DNA of 64,000 nt from Paracoccus aurantiacus. Lineage in GTDB: Bacteria; Pseudomonadota; Alphaproteobacteria; Rhodobacterales; Rhodobacteraceae. Under the pieces are notes generated by a model, which did not search any database, was not told the origin of the DNA, and worked only from the letters and a program-made list of their open reading frames with translations. Positions 20,751-29,423 of the stretch are shown piece after piece; within the stretch, counting starts at the first letter, position 1, and each line of letters starts with the position of its first letter. Made by a program: the position numbers and the translations under genes. The stretch lies in contig NZ_VOPL01000003.1 of the NCBI RefSeq assembly GCF_007993065.1, forward strand, positions 124,001 through 188,000. Reading direction: 5' to 3'.

Positions 20751-22187
20751 ATGGCCGCGCGTGGTGACAAGCTTATCATAGGTCAGCGCCTGAAGGTGCT
20801 GCGAACGACGCTGGGGCTGACGCAGGCGCAGATGGCGGCGCAGCTTGGCGTTTCGGCCAGTTATATCACGCTGATCGAATCGGATCAGCGCCCCGCTTCG
20901 GCCAAGCTGTTGATGCGGTTGGCGCAGGTCTATGACATCAACGTGGCCGAACTGGCCCCCGATACCGACGCCCAGCTTGCCGCCGATTTCGAAGCCGCCC
21001 TGAAAGACCCCGCGCTGGAGGTCGAGGGCGTCAGCCGCACGGAAATCGAGGCGGTGTTGCAGACCTCGCCCCGGATCGCGGCGGCGCTGGTGCGGCTGCA
21101 GGGCAAGCTGGGCGACCAGTTGATGCGGCGCACAGCCGAGGATTCGCCCCTGACCGATGGCAGCCGGGTCGAGGTGATGGCGCAGGTCGCCAAGCCGGTC
21201 GAACAGGTGCGCGACTGGTTCTATGAACATCGCAACTATGTCGATGAACTGGACCGCGTGGCCGAGCGCGTCGCCGAGGAGCACAAGATTCACCGCGACG
21301 AATCCGGTCGCGCCCTGCACGGGCTGCTGGCCGCGCATAACGTCCGGGTGCGGCGGATGCCGGCGTCGGTGATGGGCGGCTCGCTGCGGCGCTATGATCC
21401 GCATCGCAAGGAACTGATGCTGTCGGAACTGCTGGACGTCGCCAGCCGCCGCTTTCAGATGGGGGTGCTGATCGCAAGGCTGGATTATCAGGATCTGATC
21501 GACGAGGTGATGACGGGCGGTGCCTTCGACGGCGACGCGACGCGCAGTCTTGCCCGCGTCAGCCTTGCGAATTACTTCGCTGCCGCGCTGTTGATGCCGT
21601 ATCGCCCGTTCCTCGCCGCCTGCGAATCCGAACGTTACGACATCGAACTGATCGGCCACCGCTTCGGCACCGGTTTCGAACAGACCGCCCACCGCATGAC
21701 CACCCTGCAACGCCCCGAGGCGCGGGGCATTCCCTTCTTCTTCGTCCGCGTTGACAGGGCCGGGAACGTGTCCAAACGCTTCAGCGCCGGGCGCTTCCCG
21801 TTTTCGCGCTTTGGCGGCACCTGCCCGTTGTGGAACATTCACGGCGCATTCGAAACGCCGGGCAAGCTGCAGACGCAACTGATCCGCATGCCCGAGGGCG
21901 GCAAATATTTCTCGATCGCGCGGACGGTCACGCGGGCGGGCGGCACATTCTTTTCGCCCGCACCACGGCTGGCCGTCGGGCTTGGCTGCGACGTGGCTTT
22001 CGCGCCGCGCCTGATCTATGCCGACGCGATAGATCAGGAAAAAACCGAACCGACAGAGATCGGCCTGAACTGCTTTCTGTGCGAACGTCAGAACTGCGCC
22101 TCGCGCGCTCAGGCACCGATCAACCGCAATCTGGCGGTGAACGAGTTGGAGCGCAGCGTGGCCCTGTTCAGCTTTGAGACGGAGTGA
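20751..22187 (+). CDS. ScfR/RamB-family regulator of isocitrate lyase
   Basis: 478-aa XRE regulator with the same architecture as the gene at 15780: helix-turn-helix (about 10-65: GQRLKVLRTTLGLTQAQMA, SASYITLIESDQRP), central IrrE-like domain with LARVSLANYFAAALLMPY and ERYDIELIGHRFG, and C-terminal DUF2083 with CFLCERQNCASRAQAP. Divergence from aceA argues that it is the acetate-responsive RamB type. It starts at 20751 after a GGGGG-type ribosome site. An alternative role outside acetate metabolism cannot be excluded. Confidence 0.9.
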   Translation: MAARGDKLIIGQRLKVLRTTLGLTQAQMAAQLGVSASYITLIESDQRPASAKLLMRLAQVYDINVAELAPDTDAQLAADFEAALKDPALEVEGVSRTEIEAVLQTSPRIAAALVRLQGKLGDQLMRRTAEDSPLTDGSRVEVMAQVAKPVEQVRDWFYEHRNYVDELDRVAERVAEEHKIHRDESGRALHGLLAAHNVRVRRMPASVMGGSLRRYDPHRKELMLSELLDVASRRFQMGVLIARLDYQDLIDEVMTGGAFDGDATRSLARVSLANYFAAALLMPYRPFLAACESERYDIELIGHRFGTGFEQTAHRMTTLQRPEARGIPFFFVRVDRAGNVSKRFSAGRFPFSRFGGTCPLWNIHGAFETPGKLQTQLIRMPEGGKYFSIARTVTRAGGTFFSPAPRLAVGLGCDVAFAPRLIYADAIDQEKTEPTEIGLNCFLCERQNCASRAQAPINRNLAVNELERSVALFSFETE

Positions 22188-22238
22188 GCAGCCAGCCCAG
22201 CTTTACACTGCCAGTATATCGCGACAATCTGGGCACCT

Positions 22239-22271
22239 GACGCGAACCAGCAGCTTGCTGCGGTTCGCGTC
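22239..22271. other. strong hairpin between the aceA regulator and the MCE operon
   Basis: GACGCGAACC (22239-22248) pairs perfectly with GGTTCGCGTC (22262-22271), and inside it GCAGC pairs with GCTGC around a TT loop, making a near-continuous 15-bp stem. No T-run follows on either strand. It may be a transcript processing or attenuation structure for the permease gene, whose ribosome-binding site follows 12 bp later. Confidence 0.55.
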
Positions 22272-22290
22272 CCGCCCAAGGGGGACCACG

Positions 22291-23391
22291 CTGACAACGC
22301 CCGCCACAATCAGAAACCCTGAAGACGCGACGCTTGATCAGACGCAAGACGGCGATCTTCTGCGTCTTGGCGGCGCGCTTCTGGTCTGGACCCTGCCCCA
22401 GCTTCCGCGCGACCTGCCCACGCGGATCGGTCTTGGAGATCTCGACCGCATGGATACCGCGGGGGCGTGGTATCTGGCCCGCGCGAGGCAAGCCGGGACA
22501 CAGCTGGAAGGGTTGAGCGACAGCCATGCGCGCCTGATCGAGACGGTTGCCCAATCGGTCGCGCCACCGGAGCGCGGCGCGATCCCCGATGCGCGCTGGC
22601 ACAATATCCTTGAGCGGACCGGCAAGCGCGTGGTCGGTGCGCTTGGCTATTTCCACGAACTGGCCGAATTTCTTGGGCGCTTTCTGGCCGCGTGGCTGCG
22701 CGCGTTGCGTCACCCATCCGAATTCCGCCTGACCTCGCTGGTCTATCATTGTCAGGAAACCGGACTGCGCGCGGTGCCCATCGTGTTTGTGATGTCCTTC
22801 CTGATCGGCGTCGTGCTGGCCTTTCAGGGGGCCGCGCAGTTGCGCCAGTTCGGGGCAGAGGTCTTCGTTGTCGATCTGATTGCGATCGCCGTGCTGCGGG
22901 AACTGGGGATACTTCTGACCGCGATCATCGTTGCGGGACGCACCGCCTCGGCGCTGACAGCATCCATCGGCTCCATGAAAATGCGCGAGGAAATCGACGC
23001 CATGCGCACGCTCGGCATGGACCCCGACATGGTGCTGATCCTTCCGCGCGTCCTCGCGCTTCTGGTGACCTTGCCTATCCTGGGGCTGCTGGCTGATCTT
23101 GCAGGACTGACCGGGGGCGCGCTGATGTCATGGATCGTGCTGGACATCTCTCCTTCGATGTTTCTGACTCGTCTGGGCGAAGTCGATGTCAGCCACGCAA
23201 TTGCCGGGCTGGTCAAGGCCCCGGTCTTCGCAGTCATCATCGGCGTTATCGGATGCCATGCCGGCATGCAGGTCGGCCGCGACGCGGAATCGCTGGGGCG
23301 CATGACCTCCAGCGCGGTGGTGAACGCGATCTTCGCCGTGATCATCGCCGATGCCATCTTCTCGATCGTCTTTTCGGAGATGGGGATATGA
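22291..23391 (+). CDS. MlaE-type ABC permease with N-terminal STAS domain
   Basis: About 366-aa permease of an MCE-type lipid transporter. An N-terminal STAS-like domain (about 20-100) precedes the MlaE fold with about five or six membrane helices: AVPIVFVMSFLIGVVLAFQGA, LTAIIVAGRTASALTASIGSM, KMREEIDAMRTLGMDP and the terminal FAVIIADAIFSIVFSEMGI. No ATG exists near the domain start; a CTG at 22291, 6 bp after AAGGGGG, is proposed, with TTG codons at 22249 or 22174 as alternatives. The stop overlaps the ATPase start by 4 bp. Confidence 0.85.
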   Translation: MTTPATIRNPEDATLDQTQDGDLLRLGGALLVWTLPQLPRDLPTRIGLGDLDRMDTAGAWYLARARQAGTQLEGLSDSHARLIETVAQSVAPPERGAIPDARWHNILERTGKRVVGALGYFHELAEFLGRFLAAWLRALRHPSEFRLTSLVYHCQETGLRAVPIVFVMSFLIGVVLAFQGAAQLRQFGAEVFVVDLIAIAVLRELGILLTAIIVAGRTASALTASIGSMKMREEIDAMRTLGMDPDMVLILPRVLALLVTLPILGLLADLAGLTGGALMSWIVLDISPSMFLTRLGEVDVSHAIAGLVKAPVFAVIIGVIGCHAGMQVGRDAESLGRMTSSAVVNAIFAVIIADAIFSIVFSEMGI

Positions 23392-24167
23392 CCGGCGACA
23401 ACGCGATCGAGGTTCGCGGCCTGAGAAACCAGTTCGGCGACCACGTCGTGCATGACGACCTGGATCTCGACCTGCGACGGGGCGAGATTCTGGGCGTGGT
23501 CGGGGGATCCGGCACCGGCAAATCGGTCCTGTTGCGCAGCATCGTGGGTCTTAACCAGACGCGCCATGGCGACATCAGGGTGCTGGGGCAGAATATTGGT
23601 TCGCTGACAAGCGCCGAGCGCGAGGCGCTGGAGCGTCGCTGGGGTGTCATGTTCCAGGACGGCGCGCTGTTTTCATCGCTGACTGTGCGTGAAAATGTCG
23701 AGGTGCCACTGCGCGCGGTTCGTGACCTCAGCGATTCTGACCGGATCGGACTTGCGGAACTGAAGGTGGCGATGGCCGGGCTGCCGCCGAATGCAAATGA
23801 CAAATACCCGTCAGAGCTTTCCGGCGGCATGCGCAAGCGCGCAGGACTGGCGCGCGCACTGGCCCTTGACCCGGAAATCCTGTTTCTTGACGAGCCGACG
23901 GCGGGTCTCGACCCCATCGGCGCGGATGCCTTTGACCGCCTTATCGTGGAGTTGCGCGACGCACTGAACCTGTCCGTTTTTCTGGTGACGCATGATCTCG
24001 ACACTTTGCACACCTGTTGCGACCGGATCGCGGTTCTGGCGGAAAAGAAGGTTCTTGCAACCGGAACGATGAGCGAGATGTTGGCGATCGACCATCCCTG
24101 GGTGCATGAATATTTCCACGGCCCGCGCGCCCGTGCCGCGATGACCCCCGACCACGAGGACGCATAG
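23388..24167 (+). CDS. MlaF-type ABC transporter ATPase
   Basis: 259-aa ATPase energising the MCE transporter. Walker A is GGSGTGKS (39-46), Q-loop MFQDGALFSSLTV, signature ELSGGMRKRAGLARALAL (near 142-159), Walker B ILFLDEPTAGLDP and switch His in VTHDL. The C-terminal HPWVHEYFHGPR resembles MlaF tails. ATGA overlap with the permease and a 3-bp gap to the MCE protein show a single operon. Confidence 0.93.
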   Translation: MTGDNAIEVRGLRNQFGDHVVHDDLDLDLRRGEILGVVGGSGTGKSVLLRSIVGLNQTRHGDIRVLGQNIGSLTSAEREALERRWGVMFQDGALFSSLTVRENVEVPLRAVRDLSDSDRIGLAELKVAMAGLPPNANDKYPSELSGGMRKRAGLARALALDPEILFLDEPTAGLDPIGADAFDRLIVELRDALNLSVFLVTHDLDTLHTCCDRIAVLAEKKVLATGTMSEMLAIDHPWVHEYFHGPRARAAMTPDHEDA

Positions 24168-24170
24168 CAT

Positions 24171-25406
24171 ATGGAAACCAAGGCGAATTTTGCGTTGATC
24201 GGGGCGTTCACGCTGGTCGGATTCCTTGGCATACTCGGGTTTCTGATGTGGTTCGCGAAATTGGAGCTTAATCGGCAATTCGCCTATTACGATGCGTATT
24301 TCCGCGAGGTGGCCGGGCTGACCGTATCGTCGCAGGTGCAGTTCGCGGGACTGAATGTCGGCCGCGTCGTTGCGACCGAGCTTTCGCCCACCGGGGCCGA
24401 GGCGGTGCGCGTGCGGCTGGAACTTGACGAGGATACCCCGGTCCGTGTCGATTCGACCGCCTCTATCGACACGTCGGCGGTCACTGGCGTCTCGATTGTC
24501 ACGATCACGCCCGGCTCGCCCGATGCAGCACTGTTGCGCGATGTAACCGAGGAGCAGATCCCGGTAATCACTAGCGGCCGCTCGACGCTTCAGACCCTTG
24601 GGCAGCAGGCGCCCGAACTTCTGGCAAGACTGAACGTGCTGGCAGGCCAACTTACCCAGATGACAGGCGACGAGAACCAGCAGCGCATCGCCAATATCCT
24701 GAGCAACACCGAAGCTGCTTCGGCAAGTCTGGATCAGACGATGAAGGACGTCTCCAGGGCCACCGATGCGATTGCCGCCGCCGCCACCGATCTTGCAGAT
24801 GTGGGCGACAAACTGGAACTGATCACGGCAAGGGCCGATACGGCGCTTGAAAGCTTTGCGGGCGCGTCGACACAGGCGGAACAAACGCTCGCCCGCGTCG
24901 ACGCCTATCTTGGCGATGATCTCTCGCCGCTGACCAATGATCTGCGCGGGAGGGTGCCCGCACTTGCCGACGATCTCAGTCGGCTTAGCAACCGCGCGAT
25001 GGACAGCCTCGATAATCTTGATGTGGCACTCGGCTCTGCGACGACGACGCTGGATACGGCGGGGCGGGTCGTCGATGACCTTGGACCGGTCTTCAACGAT
25101 CTTCGCAGCACCCTGGGCCGGGTGAATGAATCGCTGGCCAACCTGCCTGACGAACTTCCGCGGATCACTGCGAATATCGGCGATGCCGCCCGGTCCGCCG
25201 CGGGCGCGTTCGATTCCCTGCGCGCGATGCTGGACGGCGCGCGCGCGCCTGTGCAAGCCTTCACCCGAGAGGGGCTGCCGCAATATTCGCGACTGGCGCA
25301 GGACATGCGCGCGATGGTCACGAATATCGACGCGCTCGTTTCGACATTACGACGCAACCCCGCGCAACTGTTGCGGGGCCAACCCACGCCCGAATTCCGA
25401 CGCTGA
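24171..25406 (+). CDS. MCE-domain lipid-transport protein with long helical C-terminus
   Basis: 411-aa membrane-anchored protein. One N-terminal transmembrane helix (about 8-29) is followed by a single MCE domain (about 38-130: YFREVAGLTVSSQVQFAGLNVGRV, VDSTASIDTSAVTGVSIVTIT) and a long helical, coiled-coil-like region (about 150-400) rich in Ala, Asp and Leu, as in PqiB/YebT or mycobacterial-type MCE tunnels. It is distinct from the short mlaD at 5979. It likely spans the periplasm to deliver lipids. Confidence 0.88.
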   Translation: METKANFALIGAFTLVGFLGILGFLMWFAKLELNRQFAYYDAYFREVAGLTVSSQVQFAGLNVGRVVATELSPTGAEAVRVRLELDEDTPVRVDSTASIDTSAVTGVSIVTITPGSPDAALLRDVTEEQIPVITSGRSTLQTLGQQAPELLARLNVLAGQLTQMTGDENQQRIANILSNTEAASASLDQTMKDVSRATDAIAAAATDLADVGDKLELITARADTALESFAGASTQAEQTLARVDAYLGDDLSPLTNDLRGRVPALADDLSRLSNRAMDSLDNLDVALGSATTTLDTAGRVVDDLGPVFNDLRSTLGRVNESLANLPDELPRITANIGDAARSAAGAFDSLRAMLDGARAPVQAFTREGLPQYSRLAQDMRAMVTNIDALVSTLRRNPAQLLRGQPTPEFRR

Positions 25407-25413
25407 GGTGCCC

Positions 25414-26040
25414 ATGTTCCGCCCCGCCCTTCTGCTGCTGCTTTGCCTGTCCCTGCCCGGCTGTGCCGCCCTGTCCGCGTTGGAGGGAGAGCCTGATCGC
25501 AACGTATTCGAATTGCGCGGCCCAGATGTCGGCATCGGGCAATGCGGCGGTGCGCGCATATCGGAACTGGTGATCGAGCTTCCCAAAACGCGCGGGACAC
25601 TGGATTCCGAGCGTATCATGATCCGGCCGTCCGCTTTGCAGACACAATATCTGCCTGACGCCGTGTGGGGCGACCCTGTTCCGGCGATGTTGCAACGGCT
25701 TCTGGTCGAAACGCTTGGCAGTTATGACGCCTTCGGCCATGTCGGGCGCGCGCCCCTTGGCGTTGCGGGCGATCTGGCGATGATCAGCGAAATCGGTGAC
25801 TTCAACGCCGAGACAAGCGGCGACGGCGCATTGATCCGGCTGAGTGTCGATGCCCAGCTTGTCCGCGAGATGGATGCCAGCATCGTCGCGCGGGGCCGCT
25901 TCGCCGCGACGACCGAAGCGGCGAGCACCCGGACCAATGATCTGATCCCGGCATTTGATGCCGCCGCGCAAGAGCTTGTCGCCGAAATGACCGGCTGGAC
26001 ACTATCGAAGGTCGGCGTGAACACGGCGAATTGCCGCTGA
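25414..26040 (+). CDS. ABC-type transport auxiliary lipoprotein of the MCE system
   Basis: 208-aa lipoprotein: the signal peptide ends in the lipobox LPGC (Cys near 16), followed by a domain like PqiC/ABC_trans_aux: LVIELPKTRGTLDSERIMIR, YLPDAVWGDPVPAMLQRLLVETL, and a C-terminal FDAAAQELVAEM. Such lipoproteins sit at the outer membrane and receive the MCE tunnel. It follows the MCE gene by 7 bp and is the last gene of the operon, with a convergent gene remnant 6 bp away. Confidence 0.85.
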   Translation: MFRPALLLLLCLSLPGCAALSALEGEPDRNVFELRGPDVGIGQCGGARISELVIELPKTRGTLDSERIMIRPSALQTQYLPDAVWGDPVPAMLQRLLVETLGSYDAFGHVGRAPLGVAGDLAMISEIGDFNAETSGDGALIRLSVDAQLVREMDASIVARGRFAATTEAASTRTNDLIPAFDAAAQELVAEMTGWTLSKVGVNTANCR

Positions 26041-26046
26041 ATCGCC

Positions 26047-26950
26047 TCAGACCCCGTCCTTCGCATCCAGATAGTTCCGCCAGCCGCCGTGCCGCGTGAT
26101 GTCTTCGGCGCCGGAAAGCGCGGCTGTCTCGCACAGGAAACCCGCGACCTGCCGACCGTCCTCCAAAGTCAACTTTCCGATGCCAAGGGGTGCGGGAATC
26201 GCATCCACGAATAGCCCGAACGCATCGGGCGGCAACGCCCAAAGTTCGACCGCGATGCTGTCGCCGTCTTCGGCCCGCACCAGCCCGGGCTTGGGCGGAA
26301 CGGTATCCGCAAGCGCAAAAAGGCGGTAATCGGGTGCTGTTCGCGTCTCCTGCAGGAATATCCCGCCCGGTTCAGTCAACTGGTGGTTCAGGGGCATGCC
26401 CCGCAGATGCGCGCCCACAACGGCCAGCGTCACCCAGCCTTCGGGCACATGCGGCGCGGGTGGCGCGGGAATTGCCGCCGTCCGGTCGCGGCCAAGCCCG
26501 CTTGCGGCGTCTGCATGCATCTTCGCCGCGAAATCCTCCAGCGCATCATCCGTGAAGCCGGGCGCAACCAGCATAACACCTGCAGGCAGCCCGTCCCGGC
26601 CAAAGCCCGCAGGCACCGCAATCGCGGCACAACCCATCAGGTTTGCGAAATTGGTATAGCGACCGAATTTGCTGTTCTGCCTGATCGGATCGGCCAACAT
26701 CGCCGAAACCGTCGAGGTCGTGGGCGAGGTCGGCAGCAGCAGCATGTCCACGTCCTGCCATGTATCGGCGGTTTTCTGGCGCAGCCGGCCCAGTTCGTAC
26801 TGGCCGCGAAACGCATCGACAGCACTGATGCCTTCCGCCCCTTCGATGATTTTGCGCACGGTCGGGTCCAGATCATCGGCATTCGTCGCGATGAACTCCT
26901 TGATGGCCGCCAGCCGCTCGGCGACCCAGGGCCCGGACGGGTGCAGATTG
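26047..26950 (-). pseudogene. allophanate hydrolase, N-terminally truncated remnant
   Basis: The minus strand encodes the C-terminal part of allophanate hydrolase (ATP-independent urea pathway, AtzF type). Homology begins at GPWVAERLAAIKEF near 26944 and continues through DVDMLLLPTSPTT, FANLMGCAAIAVPAGF and the C-terminal domain with GLFVDAIPAPLGIGKLTLEDG. The catalytic Lys-Ser-Ser amidase core, roughly the first half of a ~600-aa enzyme, is missing. The reading frame stays open from an internal Met at 26859 (270 aa), but the product could not be an active amidase. It abuts the ICE attachment region. Confidence 0.75.
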
Positions 26951-27087
26951 CCTTCGCCAATGGCCGGACGCTGGACTTCGACGCGCGGGGCGGCGAAGTT
27001 CTGCTCGACAATTATTCCACCGCAGGCATGGGCGCGACGGCGCTGTTCGTGGACAACACGAAAAGAGGTCTGATTTTCTCGAGAAAA

Positions 27088-27134
27088 TGGCGCACCCGAG
27101 AGGATTCGAACCTCTGGCCTCTGCCTTCGGAGGG
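27088..27134 (-). tRNA. tRNA-Arg(CCG)-like 3' half, ICE attachment site attL
   Basis: Read on the minus strand: anticodon loop CTCCGAA, stem GGCAG, variable loop AGGCC, T-arm AGAGG-TTCGAAT-CCTCT, acceptor CGGGTGC, discriminator G and encoded CCA (ending at 27088). The matching 5' half is absent: the bases before the loop do not pair with GGCAG and no D-arm follows. This is what remains of a tRNA gene after an element integrates into it, with the complete copy expected at the far ICE end. A palindrome ATTTTCTCGAGAAAAT (27073-27088) lies just 3'. Anticodon identity is inferred from the loop. Confidence 0.8.
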
Positions 27135-27312
27135 ATTACGACTAGCTCCGTCGATTACCGAAAGGGGCACGCCATGATGCGCTATGTTACTGTAAATAAA
27201 AAGGAATTTGATTTCCTTCGCCGACAAGCCTATCCTTCTGTTCGCCACGGTTTTCGCCCTGCTGCTTACGTGGTGCTTACGCGGGTTTTCGGGCATGTGA
27301 CGGAGGAAGTCC
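27135..27312. other. integrase-proximal region of the ICE (possible arm sites)
   Basis: No convincing gene. It is AT-richer than its surroundings and holds an inverted repeat AAGGAA (27201-27206)/TTCCTT (27213-27218) and two direct copies of TGCTTACG (27263-27270 and 27274-27281), which could be integrase arm-binding sites or part of the int promoter. ACGGAGGAAG just before 27313 is the int ribosome-binding site. Confidence 0.4.
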
Positions 27313-28671
27313 ATGGCTAAACTTACAAAACGCGTCGTCGATGCGGCGGAAAGCCGTCGCAGTGATTACGTGATCTGGGACGATGAGCTACCCGGTTTCG
27401 GGCTTCGTGTCTTCACATCAGGCAAGCGCAGCTATGTGATCCAGTATCGCCAGGGAGGACGGTCGCGGCGCTACACCATCGGCCTGCATGGTATCTGGAC
27501 GCCAGAACTGGCCCGCCAGGAGGCCAAGGTCCAACTTGGCAGGATCGCGCGCGGCGAAGACCCGGCCGAGGAAAAGCAGCTCGATCGCAAGTCCATGTCG
27601 GTCAAGGAACTCTGCACTCTTTATCTGAATGACATGAACGCCGGTCTCATCATGGGGAAAGGCGGCCGTCCAAAGAAGCACAGCACGATTGTGACCGATA
27701 CCGGGCGGATCAACCGGCACATCATCCCGCTCTTGGGCAGTCGGCGGGTGCGTGACTTGACCAAATCCGACGTCAACAAGCTCCTCAAAGACGTCATGGC
27801 GGGTAAAACTCGGATTTCGGTCAAGACCGATAAGCTTAGAGGCAGGGCCATTGTCCGCGGCGGTCCTGGGACTGCCGCTCGAACCGTCAGCCTTCTCGGC
27901 GGTATTCTTACCTATGCCGTCGATGCTGGGATCATCGAGCGGAACCCGGCGCATGGCATCAAGAAACCGAAGGATAACGTCCGCAAGCGTCGGCTGTCCG
28001 AGGCGGAGTATCGCCTACTTGGTGTCTTGCTGCGCAAAGCAGCGCAGAACGAGAATTATGCCATGACCGTCGAGATCATCCGCCAGATCACCATGACGGG
28101 TTGCCGCCGATCGGAAATGATCGGGCTAAGCTGGAGCGAAGTTGACGCCCAAGCCAGTTGCCTGCGCCTTGAAGACAGCAAGGAAGGCTATTCCATTCGG
28201 CCCATCGGGCTGCCTGTCGTGGAGTATCTGGAAGAGCGCGCCAAGTCGCGTATCGGCACTTATGTGTTTCCCGGCCGTGATGAGGACAGAGCGTTCGGCA
28301 GCTTCCCCAATCACTGGAAGAAGATCTTCACGGACTCCCCGCTTGCCGATGTCACTCCCCACGTTCTTCGCCATAGCTTCGCGAGCATAGCGAATGATCT
28401 CGGGTTCACGGAGATCACCATCGCCGCTCTCGTCGGTCACGCCAAGGGGTCTGTCACGAGCAATTACATCCACACCGTCGACACGGCCCTCATCATGGCG
28501 GCCGACACGATTGCTGGCTACATTCAGGGCCTGCTCGATGGCATCGAGTTCAAGCAGACCGCCTACGCGCTGGATCGGGACTCCCGGAAGACGTCGCTCG
28601 CGCGCTTCCTTCAGAAGGCAGCAGGCAACGACGACAGAACCGCCGACGTGGCGCAGCCTCTGGCGGCTTGA
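27313..28671 (+). CDS. int: tyrosine recombinase integrase of the ICE
   Basis: 452-aa phage-type integrase. An N-terminal DUF4102-like arm-binding domain (about 1-85: DDELPGFGLRVFTSGKRSYVIQYR) is followed by a SAM-like core-binding domain and the catalytic domain with Arg in TGCRRSEMIGLSW (near 263), HVLRHSF (near 350) and the nucleophile in SNYIHTVD (Tyr near 384). It lies next to the tRNA-derived attL and is oriented inward. It should catalyse site-specific integration and excision at the tRNA gene. Confidence 0.95.
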   Translation: MAKLTKRVVDAAESRRSDYVIWDDELPGFGLRVFTSGKRSYVIQYRQGGRSRRYTIGLHGIWTPELARQEAKVQLGRIARGEDPAEEKQLDRKSMSVKELCTLYLNDMNAGLIMGKGGRPKKHSTIVTDTGRINRHIIPLLGSRRVRDLTKSDVNKLLKDVMAGKTRISVKTDKLRGRAIVRGGPGTAARTVSLLGGILTYAVDAGIIERNPAHGIKKPKDNVRKRRLSEAEYRLLGVLLRKAAQNENYAMTVEIIRQITMTGCRRSEMIGLSWSEVDAQASCLRLEDSKEGYSIRPIGLPVVEYLEERAKSRIGTYVFPGRDEDRAFGSFPNHWKKIFTDSPLADVTPHVLRHSFASIANDLGFTEITIAALVGHAKGSVTSNYIHTVDTALIMAADTIAGYIQGLLDGIEFKQTAYALDRDSRKTSLARFLQKAAGNDDRTADVAQPLAA

Positions 28672-28719
28672 GGATGGCGGAAACGGCTGGCGGATCGTGG
28701 GTCAGCCTTGAAATTGGGG

Positions 28720-28769
28720 CGCCTCCAATATATATTCCGACACATCGGAAGATTTATTGGTTGGAGGCG
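28720..28769 (+). promoter_or_regulatory. nested dyad in the leader of the DUF433/DUF5615 pair
   Basis: Outer arms CGCCTCCAA (28720-28728) and TTGGAGGCG (28761-28769) are perfect inverse copies; inside them TTCCGA (28735-28740) and TCGGAA (28745-28750) form a second perfect dyad. An AT-rich ATATATATT lies between the left arms and could be the -10 box. The outer right arm contains GGAGG, the ribosome-binding site of the next gene, so the same sequence could act as operator or as a translation-blocking hairpin. Confidence 0.6.
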
Positions 28770-28772
28770 TCC

Positions 28773-29423
28773 ATGCCCGCGACTGAAATGCTGAAGGCCA
28801 CGGAGGCGGCCGTGGTCGCCCGCGTCAGCCTGCGCGATGTCAATCGCGTCATCGACGAGCGCATCCTGCCCGAAACGCTGGTCTCGGTCGAAAACGGACG
28901 TTTCGTGCTAGGGGCCGCCTGCACCCTGATCGCCTTCTATTTCGAGAGCGCCAAACGGCTGACCTCGGAGGAACGCCTGTTCGCCATCCGCTCCGCCGAG
29001 CCACGGTTGCGGCGCTGGAACCGCGCAGCCACCGAGGCCATGCTGAAAGCCGACTGGACCGTTCGCCACGACTTCCTGACCATCGACCTTCTGCCCTTCT
29101 TCGAGCGTTCCGTCGCACGGCTGGAACGGCTGGACGCCGCGCGCGAGGTGGTCACCATCTCCGATGACATCATGGGCGGCACCCCGGTCATCAGCGGCAC
29201 GCGCGTTCCGGTTCACGACGTCGCGGCCGCATTGGCGGCGGGCGTCCCCGCCAAGGAGATCCTTGAGGATTATCCGTCTCTGACCGAGGACAGGCTGGAA
29301 TTGGCCGCGCTCTATGCGGAGGCCAACCCCCTTCGCGGACGGCCGAAGCCGCTCATCGCCAGACTGCCCGAAGGTGCGCGCATCCTCTCGGATCATCGCG
29401 TGCCGCGCAGGCGAGCCGGATGA
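28773..29423 (+). CDS. DUF433-domain protein, probable antitoxin
   Basis: 216-aa protein. The C-terminal part (about 128-190) is a DUF433 domain: ISDDIMGGTPVISGTRVPVHDVAAALAAG, with EILEDYPSLTEDRLELAALYA. DUF433 proteins are usually ~75-aa antitoxins paired with DUF5615 PIN-like toxins; this one has an unusual N-terminal extension with a helix-turn-helix-like start (AAVVARVSLRDVNRVIDE). It overlaps the next gene by 4 bp (ATGA). The start at 28773 follows GGAGG. Confidence 0.8.
   Translation: MPATEMLKATEAAVVARVSLRDVNRVIDERILPETLVSVENGRFVLGAACTLIAFYFESAKRLTSEERLFAIRSAEPRLRRWNRAATEAMLKADWTVRHDFLTIDLLPFFERSVARLERLDAAREVVTISDDIMGGTPVISGTRVPVHDVAAALAAGVPAKEILEDYPSLTEDRLELAALYAEANPLRGRPKPLIARLPEGARILSDHRVPRRRAG

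Noticed and set aside
26383-27177. Plus-strand frame running across the allophanate hydrolase remnant and through the tRNA fragment
   Set aside because: It reads through the tRNA sequence without stopping before it, is antisense to the hydrolase, and has no start signal.
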